Of a stretch of 64,000 nucleotides of DNA, positions 1 through 11,509 are shown in pieces. How positions within the stretch are numbered: position 1 is the first letter of the stretch; the number at the start of each line of letters is the position of its first letter. A model generated the notes under the pieces. It was not told the origin of the DNA, did no database searches, and saw only the letters and a program-made list of their open reading frames with translations. The stretch comes from Alligator mississippiensis (taxonomy: Eukaryota; Chordata; Crocodylia; Alligatoridae), in the NCBI RefSeq assembly GCF_030867095.1, contig NC_081824.1:115886162-115950161 (forward strand), in the 5' to 3' direction. The position numbers and the translations under genes were made by a program.

Positions 1-242
1 CTTAAGCTACATTTCTTGTTTCTTGGATATGTAAGAAACATTTTATAAACTTGGATGACATGTTTTTCTTTTCTCTTCAAGGTTAACAGCAATTCTTTTG
101 TAAACAAAACAAAACCATTTGCAATACCAAATCATTAACAGAATCTATGTCTAGACTTAAAGATTACACTTTAAAACAAAATATTTTAAAAGCAAGTCCT
201 CCTCAATTTACCTGCCAAAGCTTAAGTTCGGGGTTGTGTTTC
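1..242. other. AT-rich sequence, no feature seen
   Basis: Non-repetitive AT-rich DNA with short A and T runs. I see no exon, known repeat or long open frame. Confidence 0.5.
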
Positions 243-334
243 CACTGCAACAGATGATGACATCACTGACACCTAAACCAGGGCATTTTCCTGCCCTGTT
301 TTAGGTGTCAGTGATGTCATCAAGTAGTGCAGTG
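243..334. repeat. 92-nt near-perfect hairpin
   Basis: Arms 255-285 and 292-322 are 31 nt each with one mismatch and a 6-nt loop (ttttcc). A further 7-bp stem (243-249 with 328-334) extends it across a 5-nt internal loop, giving about 38 pairs. This is seen directly. The size fits a miRNA-precursor-like hairpin or a small palindromic MITE. No terminal duplication or genomic copy number can be judged here. Confidence 0.85.
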
Positions 335-2443
335 AACACTCTCCATATTCGCTGGTAAGAGGAGAAGATGATTTTGAAACACCTTGGGTTTAAAATATGC
401 GTACTTTTCATTCCTAAGCCTAAAAATCCATCCAGTTCCTGATTTTTGTATCTTACAAATTTATTTTTTAGAAGGCAATGTTTTGATCACATTTAGGACA
501 GTTAGAAATTCAAGTGTGTATAATACTTGTCTCAGTAGTTTGAAGTATCTTGCTTCTAATGACAGAATTGCATGCTCATCATTGGGCATAGCATTTGGAT
601 AGTTTTATAACACAGGCTGTGCCAGGACATAACAGCATTTTAATATGTGCTTTGGTTTGGGGGAATGGGAATAATGGAAGAGAGTTAATACATAGACAAT
701 GGTGACTTTAGGCCTCTGAAACTTATATGAACAGACAAGGTCCAATGTTTCTAAAGGGCCTGCACAATAGCCATGTTTGTGACTCACCAGCCAGCTGTTT
801 GACCAACCCGGACTCTCATCAGGAAATGTATCTGGCTTTGCAATGAGTGGATCACAGTGGAGAGTAAATTTATTTTCCTAAGTAGCTTGTGATTTACCTC
901 TGTGTACATTGACTTGTTCTCTTGTATCTCCTATCAGCTTTCCACGGTGTTTCTTAACAGGTGGAAGCTCAAAGACTTCTGGTGCACACAAATCAGCTGG
1001 CTAGAGTGACAAGAACCTTCATAGCTGTAAGATGAAGCAAGAGACATTCAACTCCAGGCCACAGCGATTTTTTTTTTTATTACGTTTTCATTCATGAAGA
1101 AGATTTCCTTGTATCTATTTCTGGTATTTATAAGGTGCTTATCAACTTGTTATATAAAGTCAAATCCTGTCTGCTTTCATATTTCATGTGTGTTTGTGTT
1201 TTATCACCCCAGTAAAGGAAAAGGAGAGGTGATTTAATAAACCAAAGATCAAGGCAAAAGTTAGCAAATTATTTTCCTACTCCAGTTTTCCTACATCAGC
1301 ACATATTTGATGCATACATACACACATATATTATGTATGTATGTATATATTATGTATAAATCCCCATAATGCATGGATGTAGAACATGTGTGTATATATA
1401 CTGCAGCTGCAAAACAACGGGGTAATTGCTACATTGATCTTTTGAGTTTTAATCTTTATGCCCTATTTCCTGACTGGAAAGAGAAATGACTTTATCTTAT
1501 GCATAAATAAGGGAATAGGATGGAATTTCATGCACCTTATTTTGCATAGGGCTCACAAACCTAGAGCCAAACTCAAAGGTAAATTTTACCAGTGGAGAGA
1601 GTACAGAAGCTGTGGTTGGCAAAAATTATTCATGGCGAGGTGGTTATGTTAATCGGAAGTCAGGCAGAGTAGATATGCACCTTATAGATTAACTAAGTAA
1701 TATGTACTGTATTTAGTTGAAGATAACCCACCAATAATTAGGTTCCATATATGGAAAATTGAAACATTTGTTATAATTTTCCAGGTATAGAATCTAATTG
1801 TTGGAGGTTTACAGTGAATGTGTCCCCCACTCACTGCTACATCAGGGGAAATAAATCTGGGGGCTCAAGTGGCTCCCTTGCCTCTCCCCCCTGCCCCAAC
1901 TTCTTCCCACTGCAGTCCATCCCTCCCATTATTGGCAGACCCTGCTCTTCCTGTGCACATAGAAGTGAGAGGAAACTCTGAAAACACTGACTTTGTACTA
2001 TGGGTCCTTTATAAACTTAACCAACACTGATGTATTTTATCTATTTTGAAACTGCTGCAAATTTTAGCATAGGTACTCCACAAGCAGCACTTTTGTACCT
2101 AATTATATATTGTACAAACTATGCATAATATTAGTCCAAAGCCAAAAGGCTCATAATTTACCATATAGCTGATTGGGCTCAGCTCCAGCAGAGTCAACAG
2201 ATTAAGGCTGGTGAAGAAACAGGAGTCACTAGACATAGGAAAGAAAGGCACAGCTCAGAAGAGGAAGTCAAAATGTATTTCATGTAGTGGCTCACTATGA
2301 CCTGACAAAGAGTCAGCACTGAGGGGACTGAGTGCAATGAGCACTACCCTATATTTTACTCAGGTGAGTTATACTGATTTTGCCTTGTGATAGGGTCAGC
2401 ATCTTAGCCTTTTAGCTAAGATCAAGCATTTTTGGCACCTAGA
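335..2443. other. AT-rich noncoding stretch
   Basis: Open frames are short and look random. A degenerate CA/TA/TATG simple-sequence patch lies at about 1310-1400 and a T-run at about 1069-1079. I recognise no transposon and no exon. Confidence 0.5.
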
Positions 2444-2474
2444 GGCACGTCTACATGTGCAAATGCTGCTGGAT

Positions 2475-2511
2475 GGGTTTACTCTGGAGTAATTTACTTC
2501 AGAGTAAACCC
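2475..2511. repeat. 37-nt palindrome
   Basis: Arms 2475-2492 and 2494-2511 are 18 nt each with one mismatch around a single central T. It is built on 'gggtttactctg'. It lies just inside the left end of the 2444-3219 MITE. Confidence 0.85.
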
Positions 2512-3042
2512 ACCCTAGGCAGGCATCTACATGAGTAGGCATTTGGGAGCAGATTCTCTAACGCTGTTCTGCCCACACTGAAGCTGCCAGGGTCCTAGTG
2601 TAGGGGCTGGCAGGGAGCACAGAGCCAGGAAACAGCTATCTCCTGGCAGGAGTTGGAAGATGGCTTCCTGTCCCCAGAAGTTGCCTAGTGCCAGGGCAGG
2701 TTTCAGTGGCACAGCCTGGGCAGGAACAATTTCCCCTTACCCCAGCAACAGGGAGCTCCCGGCCTGGGTTCCCTATTGCGGGCAGTGCCTTGGAAACAGT
2801 TGCAGGGGAAGGGCAGGTTCAGCCTTCTGCCTGATTTTCCAGTGAGGTAGCTAGCAGTGAACCCCGAGCTGGGTGATCACAGAGCTGGAGCAAGTAGCTC
2901 CCTGCTCCTGGGGCAGGAGGACATTGTCCCCCCCTGGGCTCCATCACTGGAGCCCACCCCAACACCAGGCAGCTCCTGGAGAAGGAACAGTCTCCTGCCC
3001 CCTGCTGCCTGGCTGACCAGAAGCAAGTTTTCTCATGTGGCG

Positions 3043-3138
3043 TACTGCACAGTAACTACTTGGCAGTTAATTTGCTACCTGCATTTGCAAATGCAGGAAG
3101 CAAATTAACTGCTGAATCGAGAAAATTACTGTGCAGTA
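3043..3138. repeat. 96-nt palindrome with perfect 20-bp core
   Basis: The core 3078-3097 (cctgcatttgcaaatgcagg) is a perfect palindrome. Outer arms pair 'tactgcacagta' with 'tactgtgcagta' and 'cagttaatttgct' with 'agcaaattaactg'. It could fold into a cruciform. It sits near the right end of the 2444-3219 MITE. Confidence 0.85.
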
Positions 3139-3219
3139 AGGGTCTGCACATACAGATCGTGATGCTTAATGTGCAGTAATTTGCTCTACAGTGCAGTAAA
3201 GTGTCTCATGTAGACACCC

Positions 3220-4582
3220 AAGGGGAGGTTTTCAGGGTTGGTTCTGGCCCTCCTGGTGCTTGCTTGGTATTGCAATACCTTCAGGCCTGGTGACAATTCC
3301 CTGTGGAGGAAACACCCACCCATATTTTTAAGAAACAAAAACCCCCCAAAAGGTGCCATCAATATGTTTTCTCAATATGGGTTGTGTGTTTTATAGTCAA
3401 GCTCATTATTGGCAGCAATTCATCAACTTCATGGTTGGTTTCCATTACTGAGCACATGCTGCTTTTGGCAGCAATTTAATGATAGACAATGTATTTAATG
3501 AGGTTTACATGTATGTGAACGTAATAAGAAGAGGCTTCCCCCCCAGTGGGGGGAAAAAAACTCATCTGATATTCAAGTAAATACAGTATATAGAGCATAT
3601 GCTTCCCCAAATCTGAGTTTACTTCATTAGATGCTATTAAAGGACAGTGTAGAGCAGTGTATAAAGTGGAGTGAGTGGTGTGAATGTAAAAGTTGGGAAG
3701 AGTAATAGGAAGTGGGGGGAAAGGGTAGAAGGGATGGACAGTGTTGGGAGATGTTCATAAAAGTTTGTGCTCTATATAGATTTTAATTATCTAGTTTAAA
3801 ACTTAATCATCACCAAAGGCCAAATGCTCTTATATTTCTTAAGTGTATAGTTCCTCTGAAGTCAATGGGGCAACTCCATGAAGGATGGAAGCAGAATTGG
3901 GCTTTATACTGATAAACACCATGGTGCTAGACACTGAGAAAGAAAGATCGCTTGGTGAAGCATGGGTGGTAAAGTAAGGGATAATACTCCAGTTGCATCC
4001 AACTTATCTGGCCCCATCCTTGTTTCACTGAAGTCAATGGCAGAGAATGGGAGCAGGCCCTTAGTGTCCATTTTTCCAGTCTCCATATTTTTGTAACATT
4101 TTGACCTCTGTGGGGGGGGGGGGGGGGGGGTTTAAACATAGAAATCCAGACTGGGCAACTATAAAATTACATGTATTTACAGTATGCCCTTTGGATAAGT
4201 TGACTGCTGGAGAAATAGCTTTGCTGTAACTGGGCTGTGGTGGCATATTCTGGGAAAATTTTACACTTTGAAATTATAAAAGGCAATCAGTCTTAGCAGA
4301 GCATTTTACACCTAACTTAAGGTCATCTCACCTTTAAGTATGCATATTAAGTTTCTGCCATAGTCATGGGATCTGTAATTTATAAATACTGCAGATGTGA
4401 ATGAATTGTGCAGTCCTTTTTGGTAAGTGATAGAACATTCGTTGTTATTCACAGCTGAAATATTCCATTTATTTACCAGAAGAAACCATAGAACAGGAGT
4501 AATGTGAGTGGGGAGGGGAAATTATGAGACAGAAAGAGTGGGGAAATAAATAGAAATAGAGATCTACTTAATGCTTCCGGCA
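3220..4582. other. Noncoding stretch with 19-G tract
   Basis: AT-rich unique sequence. A run of 19 G occupies 4112-4130. Two 'gaagtcaatgg'-type motifs (about 3858 and 4030) resemble pieces of old amniote repeats. No exon is recognised. Confidence 0.5.
4112..4130 (+). repeat. (G)19 homopolymer
   Basis: Nineteen consecutive G residues follow 'ctctgt'. The tract can form a G-quadruplex and is likely variable in length. Confidence 0.95.
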
Positions 4583-4786
4583 CAGGTGACTGGTAGGGGG
4601 GTATGGGGAAGTACGTGCCCCCCCTGAGATTGGCTCCCATCTTGGCACTGCTCAGGATGGGGCAGTTTTTTTGCCGCAGGCACCGACCTGCGGCACAAGT
4701 ATAGGAGTGGATATGGGGCTTTTGGCCTGTCCCCGGGTCTGCCCACAAATTGTGCCCCCCCAGACTCAGGAGGCATCAGTCACCCG
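4583..4786. mobile_element. Possible small TIR element
   Basis: The left end caggtgactggt and the reverse complement of the right end cgggtgactgat match over 12 bp with two differences. The interior is GC-rich, with partly self-complementary 'gtgcccccc' blocks. There is no coding potential and no clear target duplication. A short hAT-type MITE is the likeliest reading. Confidence 0.4.
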
Positions 4787-5783
4787 TGGCTTCATGCCTG
4801 GTATGATTGTTTATATTTCAATTCCACAGTAAAGACAAGGATTTAGGGGGAAGTCCCTATAATTATACATGTTTCATATTCTTCTTGTCACAAAACTAAT
4901 TTTTAAGGTCTCACATACATTTACATAATTTTGATGAAAGAAAAATATTAGTAACAGAAGCGCACCAGACCACTGGCTCTATATTAAATTACATTTACTT
5001 AGAATGGGAAGTCCTGGTTTGCATAAGCTAATCTGTTCACATTGCTTTATTTGTACAGAGTTCTCTGGACCACTTAGTAATGTCACTCCCCTCAGATGTC
5101 ACTTACTGCTGTATAGCAATTTAGCACCCATAGGATATATTACTTTTCTAGTTATTTCATTTTTAAAGAATCAAAGTAGTATTTAGCACTCTTTTATTAT
5201 TATATAATGCATATCCTGTAGATGTCCCTTAATTCATACTATACATTTCATTTTATAGATGTAACCTTAATTTTCTGACTACCGTGTTTCTATTAATTGC
5301 CCATATTTAAGAGGCTGAACTAACACATAGTTTAAGTACAATGATATTTTAAAATAATTAAGCAATTTTTAATGTTTTGGCTTTTGGGGGGGTTTTGTGG
5401 AAATGAAATATTTATTTTTATTGTATATTTTACGTCGCTTTCATTGTAAACAGCATAAATTTGTAAATGTAACTGAGTTTATATTTAAAATGACAAATGT
5501 CAGAAAATAGAGCAGGTAAGAAATGAAATCTTGTCTCCATACTGTTTGTTTCTTTCAAATACTGAATATTTTTTTCAAATATTCAAATATATGAATCATT
5601 TTTTTGGGAGGTAGTCTAGGCATTTTAAGCTCCAAGAACTGTGAATGTGAATAATGACCATGGAAAAATTGTATTTACATTTTTTAAAATTAAAGTATCT
5701 ATTTTTTCAAGCTTGCAGAAATTGAAATAATGTTTGAAGGGCTTTTAAATAAATTAAAGAAAAAATCCAAAAAAAACTTTTAC
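4787..5783. other. AT-rich noncoding stretch
   Basis: Unique-looking AT-rich DNA. No recognised repeat or exon. Confidence 0.5.
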
Positions 5784-5834
5784 CTCTTCTGTCCCCAAAT
5801 GGTTCTGGCAAGTCATCTAATAATGAATCATCAT
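5784..5834 (-). CDS. Candidate 51-nt coding exon, gene unknown
   Basis: Read on the minus strand, a T-run followed by 'cattattag' is a good acceptor and AG|gtaaaag is a good donor. The open phase between them reads DDSLLDDLPEPFGDRR, an acidic non-repetitive peptide. A second acceptor 'attattag' lies 18 nt further in (exon start 5816) and would remove six residues in frame, caused by an imperfect local duplication. I do not recognise the protein. It could be a chance exon-like string; RNA or orthologue conservation would decide. Confidence 0.33.
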
Positions 5835-6163
5835 CTAATAATGAAAAAAAAAAAATCCAAAAGGTGACTTCCCAGCTAAGAGCACAATACATTAAAAATG
5901 TTGTTACTGATTCTGTATTTGGCCACAGCAAACTTTTTTAATTGTAGAATTTTGTAGAACTGCTAGAGTCTTTACTTTCTTCATCTCATTCAAATGACAG
6001 TGTCCCCTAACAATGGACAAAAACAGTATTTCAGCAGCGACTGAGAGAATATTGTTACCTACTCAATACCCAGAACTACTTCCTGTAGTATATATGGGCT
6101 CCTGTAGCATCTATGGGATACACACAGGGAGGCTTCTCCAGTGTGCTCCAGCAGACTCCAGTG
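5835..6163. other. Noncoding stretch
   Basis: Nothing recognised beyond the A-run at 5843-5854, which is the polypyrimidine tract of the candidate minus-strand exon. Confidence 0.4.
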
Positions 6164-6290
6164 TCATGTGTATCAGCATCCCCATACTAAAACATGGCAG
6201 TGGGGAACTTTAAACTAAAGCTGATTCAATGAGCTTTAATTCAAAGCACCCCGCCACCATTTTTCAGCATATGGATGCTGATACACATGA
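6164..6290. mobile_element. 127-bp palindromic MITE-like repeat
   Basis: The ends tcatgtgtatcagcatcc and its inverse are perfect over 18 bp. The arms continue imperfectly to a centre near 6227, pairing 'ctaaagct' with 'agctttaa'. Flanks add weaker inverted similarity. Probably a foldback or MITE copy. Confidence 0.7.
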
Positions 6291-7960
6291 TGCTTCAGGC
6301 TCTTTTAATTAGCACAGCTCTCGAACACAAGCCATGCTAATGAAAGTGCCTGCCCTGCCCCGCCCCTGCCCAAGCACATCTATAAATGCCCTATAATCCT
6401 TATTGGCTTTAGTTCATATACCAATTGACCAATTTTGAACCTGCTTAGTTTCTGAGATTTTATGGGATTATAGAACATGATGGCATGACTGCAAGTAAAT
6501 AATTATAAGACTAATAACAATAACATATACAGTAATACTAACTTTGCATATACACATTTTAATTTTATATACCTTTTATATACCTATTATTACAGTATTT
6601 TGAAAGGGACTTAGTACTTTACGAGCTTGAATCAAAGGACAAGCTGAATAGAATTCTGAAACCAAGTTTCTTCACACATTTCTTTGAGCGTTTGAAGAAA
6701 TACAATTGAACAGCTTCCCCACCCACTTTCTCAAAGTGAAGTAGAAATTGCTCTCAAATGTTGGTTATAAATGTGTAATCTGAACTCCAGCCACTCCGCA
6801 GGGCTGCAGAAGAATTTACGATGTGCTAAATATTTCCTTTGTTCTTCCCAGTGGTAGCCTGCTGTAGCAATTAGAAAGCAACTGGCTGCACATGTAAACT
6901 GTGGCTGTTTTCTAAAGAATTGTTGATAACTGTTAAAAGCCTCTGTAAGAATGACTTGGTCTTTTAATACCACAAAAGTTATTTTAAAATATATGTATAT
7001 ATTAAATCTCCATTTTTGCTACTCCTGGCCATATTCTTGTTCTCTTGCTCCTTATTACTAGGCTGGAAAGGAGATGCAACTGTAGTCCATTTCTGTAATC
7101 TAGCCATTCCTAACGCTGAACTACAACCTCCTGTACCAAGAAGCAATGTAGCCTCCATAGGAACAATATGTTTATGTAAATGATCCGAGAAACCACAACA
7201 TTTATTTCTTTTTCTCCAAAAGTAACAGTCCTGTCATTCCTTTCACATGTTAAACCAAGAAAACTGTTCCAGCCCTGAGCACAGAAGGCTAAAGACCATG
7301 TCAGGATAATTTTAAGGTAGTTAGGCCAGAAAGAAAACCACCTTAAGCTAGCTAGAATCACAGATCCTTGTAGGTATAGACAGAAGTGCAGTTCCCCGCT
7401 GTAACTGATGGCACTTTGCAGGAAGTGCCATGAATTACAGCTATACCTGGGACCCATCAGATGTTTACTGTTGGGTCCTGGGAGTTGGGAGATGAGCTGC
7501 AGTTTAAAACAGCTGTGTCCTTGCAGCCACTCTCCTGGTGCTGTTTCTCAGTCCACTTGCCCCACTGTCCAGTGCCAGCTGAGTAACCCCCGGAATGAGC
7601 TCCCTCCACTCCCTTCCACTCCTCAACTATGGAGTGCCTTCATCTGAACCCACATATAATGAGGGTGCAGATTGACATGCAATCAGGCATTTTTAAAGTG
7701 CTCTGCAGCCAGCACTTCTGCTCTGCAGCCAGGAGGTCAGTGCACACCTGTAGAACACTTTCAGTGGCTGATCACACAATGAACTGTCATGTCAGTCAGC
7801 ACCCTGTGAAGGGTGGCAAGCCATGCAGATGGTGCTACACAGAGTCACCTCTGCCCTGGACTTTTCCCAGTACATCGGGGTGCTGGATGTGTTGCCCTGG
7901 GGGGTCAGGCCAACTCTCAGGATCTCAATATTGCACTGTTAGGCAGGAGGGTGTGACACA
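6291..7960. other. Noncoding stretch
   Basis: Mixed-composition DNA. The frames at 7110-7457 (-) and 7629-8072 (+) have no recognisable domain, and the latter runs into simple repeat. No feature assigned. Confidence 0.45.
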
Positions 7961-8148
7961 ATTGCACATATACAAAACACACACAAATCAATTAAGTACA
8001 TACACACACACACTACTGGCTCAGGCATATACACAGCCAAACCAGCCTAGGCACATGCATACTTATCACTAATTCAAGCACATACATTATACACCCCAAA
8101 AGTTAGACACAGATCACTAATTCATATATCATGCACACAATGCCATAT

Positions 8149-8183
<35 letters not shown>

Positions 8184-8550
8184 ATACACACACATATCTA
8201 CATATACATATACGTGTATACATTTATGTGTATACATATACACACATACATATATACACACACACACACACACACGCATGCACATACTCACACTAGCAAC
8301 TCAGATACACACAAGTTCAAAATAACCAGTCTAGGTTCATGCACACCTATTACCAGTTTAAGCCCATACACGCTACACACACCACATTTAGACAGAATCA
8401 GTTACCAGTTACCAACACCTGCACATCCAATACACATACGTGTATTACTAATTTATATACCACACACACACACAATGATATCTATATAGTATATTCACTA
8501 ATTCACACACACACCACCCACCTACACATACACACAAGTGAGTTCCTAAG
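7961..8550. repeat. Degenerate CA/TA microsatellite region
   Basis: About 590 bp of 'acacac', 'tatata' and 'acatac' motifs. The purest parts are (tg)n at 8160-8183 and (ac)n at 8256-8275. The uneven degeneration suggests an old expanded microsatellite. The long open frames here are only translations of the dinucleotide repeat. Confidence 0.9.
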
Positions 8551-8555
8551 TTGGG

Positions 8556-9972
8556 TGTTGTGATGTGTATGTATGCATGTGCTTGGTGTACTTGGTATAC
8601 CTGGGGAAAGGTTAAGGTAAGAAAGTAGAAGTGTAGGGAGTTAAAGTTACTGGAAATTAAAATCACCAGGACCAGGATTAGAACTGGTAGACTAGAGGGG
8701 CCTGGACTGAAGAACTGAGGCTCGGGGGTAACTTTAGGTTAATTGATCTTAATTGATTAAAAGACAAGCCCAAAGCCTGCAGAACAAGGAAGCATGTCAG
8801 CACAGAGGCTGGGTCTGGAGCCAGAGCTACGGGGAAGCTGAAAAGGTAGATGGGGAGAGGGAAAAATGGGACTAAGGGAAAGTGTGGGTGTTAAAGAGGG
8901 GCTCTGGGTGTGGGGAGCCAGAGGATGGCTCCGGGACAGCTAGAGAAGTAGTAGGTGCTAGAAGCTGGAGCAAACTGCAAGACAGCTAAGTGGAGCTGGG
9001 AAGCTGCAGGAGGGAGAGGGGGAGGATTACAGAAGGTGCCAGGGAAGCCTGAAAACAGAGAGGGACAGCAGAAAATCACAGGAAAAACAGCAGGCATCAG
9101 GGACAGCAGGAAAGCAAGGAGAGGCTGAGAGGTGGTAGAAAAGGGGAGATGGAATTGGGAGGAGATCAGGAAACTAGCAGAGAGGGTGGGAACTGGAGCT
9201 GAGAGAGATAGAGAGAGAATGAGGCTGGAATTTAAGATAGGGAAGGGACTGGGATTCAGTAAAACATGACCCAACTTGGGGTTGCAAATGACAGTGGTTT
9301 TATTGAACAGGGGAGATGGTGACACAATGCCAAATTGGTTCCCTTGCTCGCTCACACACACACACACACACACACACACAATGGGGTGCAGGGGCTGAAG
9401 TCCACTGAAGTCCAGGAGGAGAGAGAGAGAGAGACAGAGTCCAAATTGTAGGAGGAGGTGTGCAGGTAATATCTACCTATCCAGGCTGGAAGGGGTCCTT
9501 GTCCAATAGGTGTTGTCCAGAGGGGGGTTGCAGGCAGGGCCTCTGGGCGGATAGGTGGTGTGGCATGGTGCTGGTCCAGATGGAAATGGCATTCCCACTG
9601 GGTCTGTCTTCACTGCCCCTTTTTATAGGGTGGACCTTGTGTGACCCTAGTGACAGGAGGCATGCCCAGGCAAGGGCCAGCCCCTGGAGTACTGAGCATG
9701 TGTGCTTCATGCAGGGATGTGCAGTTTTGGGTGTCTGTAATGGTGAAAGTTGCTGGTTTTGCAGGGTCCTTTGTCTTTCAAATGCTGGTCTTGTCTCTGT
9801 TCCTGGGTGAGTTATGTGGTTCCTGGGTGAATCAATGAGAGGTGATGCTCCAGTCATTGAAGGCCATTCAGTAGAGGCCTGATACCATTGTATTTCAATC
9901 ATTTCCAATCACACTCATTCATTGGGGAACCAATTTACATGGGAGGGGTACGTGACTCATACAGTTGCAACA
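8556..9972 (-). mobile_element. Putative solo LTR, minus orientation
   Basis: On the minus strand the block starts TGTTGCAACTG. It has a TATA box (ctataaaaag, plus 9619-9628) and an AATAAA signal (plus 9300-9305), and it could end ...TCACAACA at 8556. 'tggg' borders both ends (8552-8555 and 9973-9976), a possible 4-bp duplication. U3 would be about 350 bp and R-U5 very long. It contains a GA-rich stretch and a (ca)n tract (9354-9380). The promoter and poly(A) arrangement is clear; the borders are uncertain. Confidence 0.4.
9354..9380. repeat. (CA)n microsatellite
   Basis: About 13 uninterrupted CA units inside the putative LTR transcribed region. Confidence 0.9.
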
Positions 9973-10362
9973 TGGGATGTCCACACAGAGGACAGAAGAT
10001 GGAGGCTTGACAAAAAAATGGAAAATTAACATGACTTTGGTTCACTTACAAACACAGGCCTAAACCATACAATATCCATATGAAACAATAAAAATCAATA
10101 TGAAAATGATAATAATACAATATACAACAGTAAAAATCAATACAAACCTAATAATACTACAGTATAAAACAGTGGATATCCAAAACCAAAAACTTGCTAC
10201 CAAAATAAAAATGTTTAAAGCTTATCTTACATCTTAGCTTACTTATACTTATCTATAGGGAAAAGGGAGGGAGGGAAAAGGTTAGAAATGGTTGGGGAAA
10301 GGAAGGGAATGAATTTTAAAATAAATACAAAAAAAAAAAAAGAAAAAAGAAAAAAAACGGGG
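9973..10362. other. A-rich spacer
   Basis: Contains a recurring 'aataatac / aaaatcaatat' pattern (10080-10160) and an A-rich run at 10328-10358 immediately before the Harbinger frame. The N-terminal part of the transposase is absent here, so the A-rich tract may mark a deletion or rearrangement junction. Confidence 0.5.
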
Positions 10363-10860
10363 GTTTGCTACAGATGGCACCCACATCCCTGTCACCTCAC
10401 CACCCCATGGCAACACCTCACCACCCCTACTACAGCTTTTGGGTCTTCTGCTCGGTTGTGCTCCAGGCTGTTGTCCACCACTATGTAGCCTTCACTAATG
10501 TGAGTGTTGGCTGGGCAGGCAGTGCTCACAATTCCCATGTATTGCACAACTCTACCCTGCCAGCCCTGGTGGAGGGCAGGTGTTTCACACCTAGGGTCCC
10601 AGACAGTCAGTTGAGGGCAGTGGTGTTCCCACTCCTCCTCATCGGGGACCCCACCTGCTCCTCTCCTGGCTCATGCAGCCCTACACCAGCCAGCTGAATC
10701 CCTATTGAGCACACTTTACCAGGTGCGTGGGCTGGACCTGTGCACTGGTGGAGTACGCCTTTGGCTGCCTCAAGGGACGTGGGCACACCCTCATCACCCA
10801 GCTTGAGGCCTCCAAGGTAAATATCCCAAGGGTCATCATTGCAGCTGCATAACATTTATG
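10363..10860 (+). pseudogene. HARBI1-like: PIF/Harbinger transposase remnant
   Basis: The DDE nuclease of a Harbinger transposase is spread over frameshifted frames. It opens with DGTHIP (first catalytic D, codon 10373), then VVLQAVVHH, VGWAGSAHNSHVLHNSTLPA, LIGDP (second D, 10647) and VVEYAFGCLKGR (catalytic E, 10751), then LEASKVNIPRVIIAAC. All three acidic residues survive, but frameshifts and a stop break the frame, and the N-terminal helix-turn-helix part is missing. In life it would cut the element's inverted repeats together with a Myb-like partner, whose likely remnant lies on the opposite strand downstream. Confidence 0.88.
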
Positions 10861-11155
10861 AGGCCTGGAGGAAGCTTTCCATGAGGCCTGTGTGGAGGAG
10901 GCACAGTGGGCAGAGGATGCCTGGCACTGGGAGTGTCAGCTGTGGTGGCAGCGACAGCAGTGCACCCCCACCCCACACACACTCCACCAAGGCCCAAGTG
11001 AGCTGCTCTCCCACCAGCTGGGGGTGTGAGAGGTGCTGGCCAGTCACCTCCTTCTGCACTCTCTACTGTAGGCCACCTAGATAGCTGGACATGGACCCCA
11101 GCCCACCACACACACCCAGCACCATGCTCACTGCAGACAGTTCTCAGAAAAGTAC

Positions 11156-11161
11156 TTTATT
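11156..11161 (-). terminator. AATAAA poly(A) signal, minus strand
   Basis: AATAAA on the minus strand about 350 bp beyond the stop of the Myb-like frame at 11510. It is the likely 3' end signal of that transposon gene. Confidence 0.45.
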
Positions 11162-11311
11162 CCCCTCCACGCACACAAAATCCTCTCTCCCCTCCCTCCC
11201 CCATAACATAGCCCTTTCCCCTTCCTCCCCCGCACCATACCCCATTCCCCCTCCTTCCCAACCCACAGAGCCCCTCCTCCTACCCCCTCCCCACAAAGCC
11301 CCTCCTCCACC

Positions 11312-11317
11312 AATAAA
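11312..11317 (+). terminator. AATAAA poly(A) signal, plus strand
   Basis: AATAAA downstream of the plus-strand transposase remnant. With the minus-strand signal at 11156 it suggests overlapping convergent 3' ends of the two Harbinger genes. Confidence 0.4.
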
Positions 11318-11509
11318 GCAACTTCTTCCTCATAAAGACTATGTCCTGTGGTGTGTGTGCGCCCTCCTGGGGTGGGGAGAAGTGAGGAGGTGAGCACCCA
11401 GGGGGCAGAGTCTGGGGACAAGAGCCCAGTACACCGGCCTCTGGCCATACCCTTGTGGGTGTGCACACTGCAGTGTGGTTGGCAGGTGGGGATTTTCCCA
11501 GGGGCAGTG

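Larger units (their letters stand above)
2444..3219. mobile_element. MITE-like element with two internal palindromes
   Basis: The left end (ggcacgtctacatgtgc) and the reverse complement of the right end (gggtgtctacatgagac) share an inverted 'gtctacatg' core, as do elements near 26.7, 28.4 and 60.0 kb. Inside are a short palindrome (2475-2511) and a longer one (3043-3138). It has no coding capacity, which fits a non-autonomous DNA transposon. Crocodilian genomes are known to hold abundant MITEs (the Chompy family); assignment to that family is a guess. Confidence 0.6.

Noticed and set aside
2444..3219. Naming this MITE as the crocodilian Chompy family
   Set aside because: I cannot confirm the Chompy terminal sequence from memory, so only the general class is stated.
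8131..8563. Frames in the 8-kb CA/TA region
   Set aside because: Dinucleotide-repeat translations with no protein-like composition.
8640..8700. tRNA-like B-box on the minus strand (agttctaatcctgg)
   Set aside because: No matching A-box or cloverleaf found at the right distance.
8891..9379. 162-residue minus-strand frame
   Set aside because: Starts in a (CA)n tract and continues through GA-rich sequence; Ser/Pro/Leu-rich with no domain, and lies inside the putative LTR.
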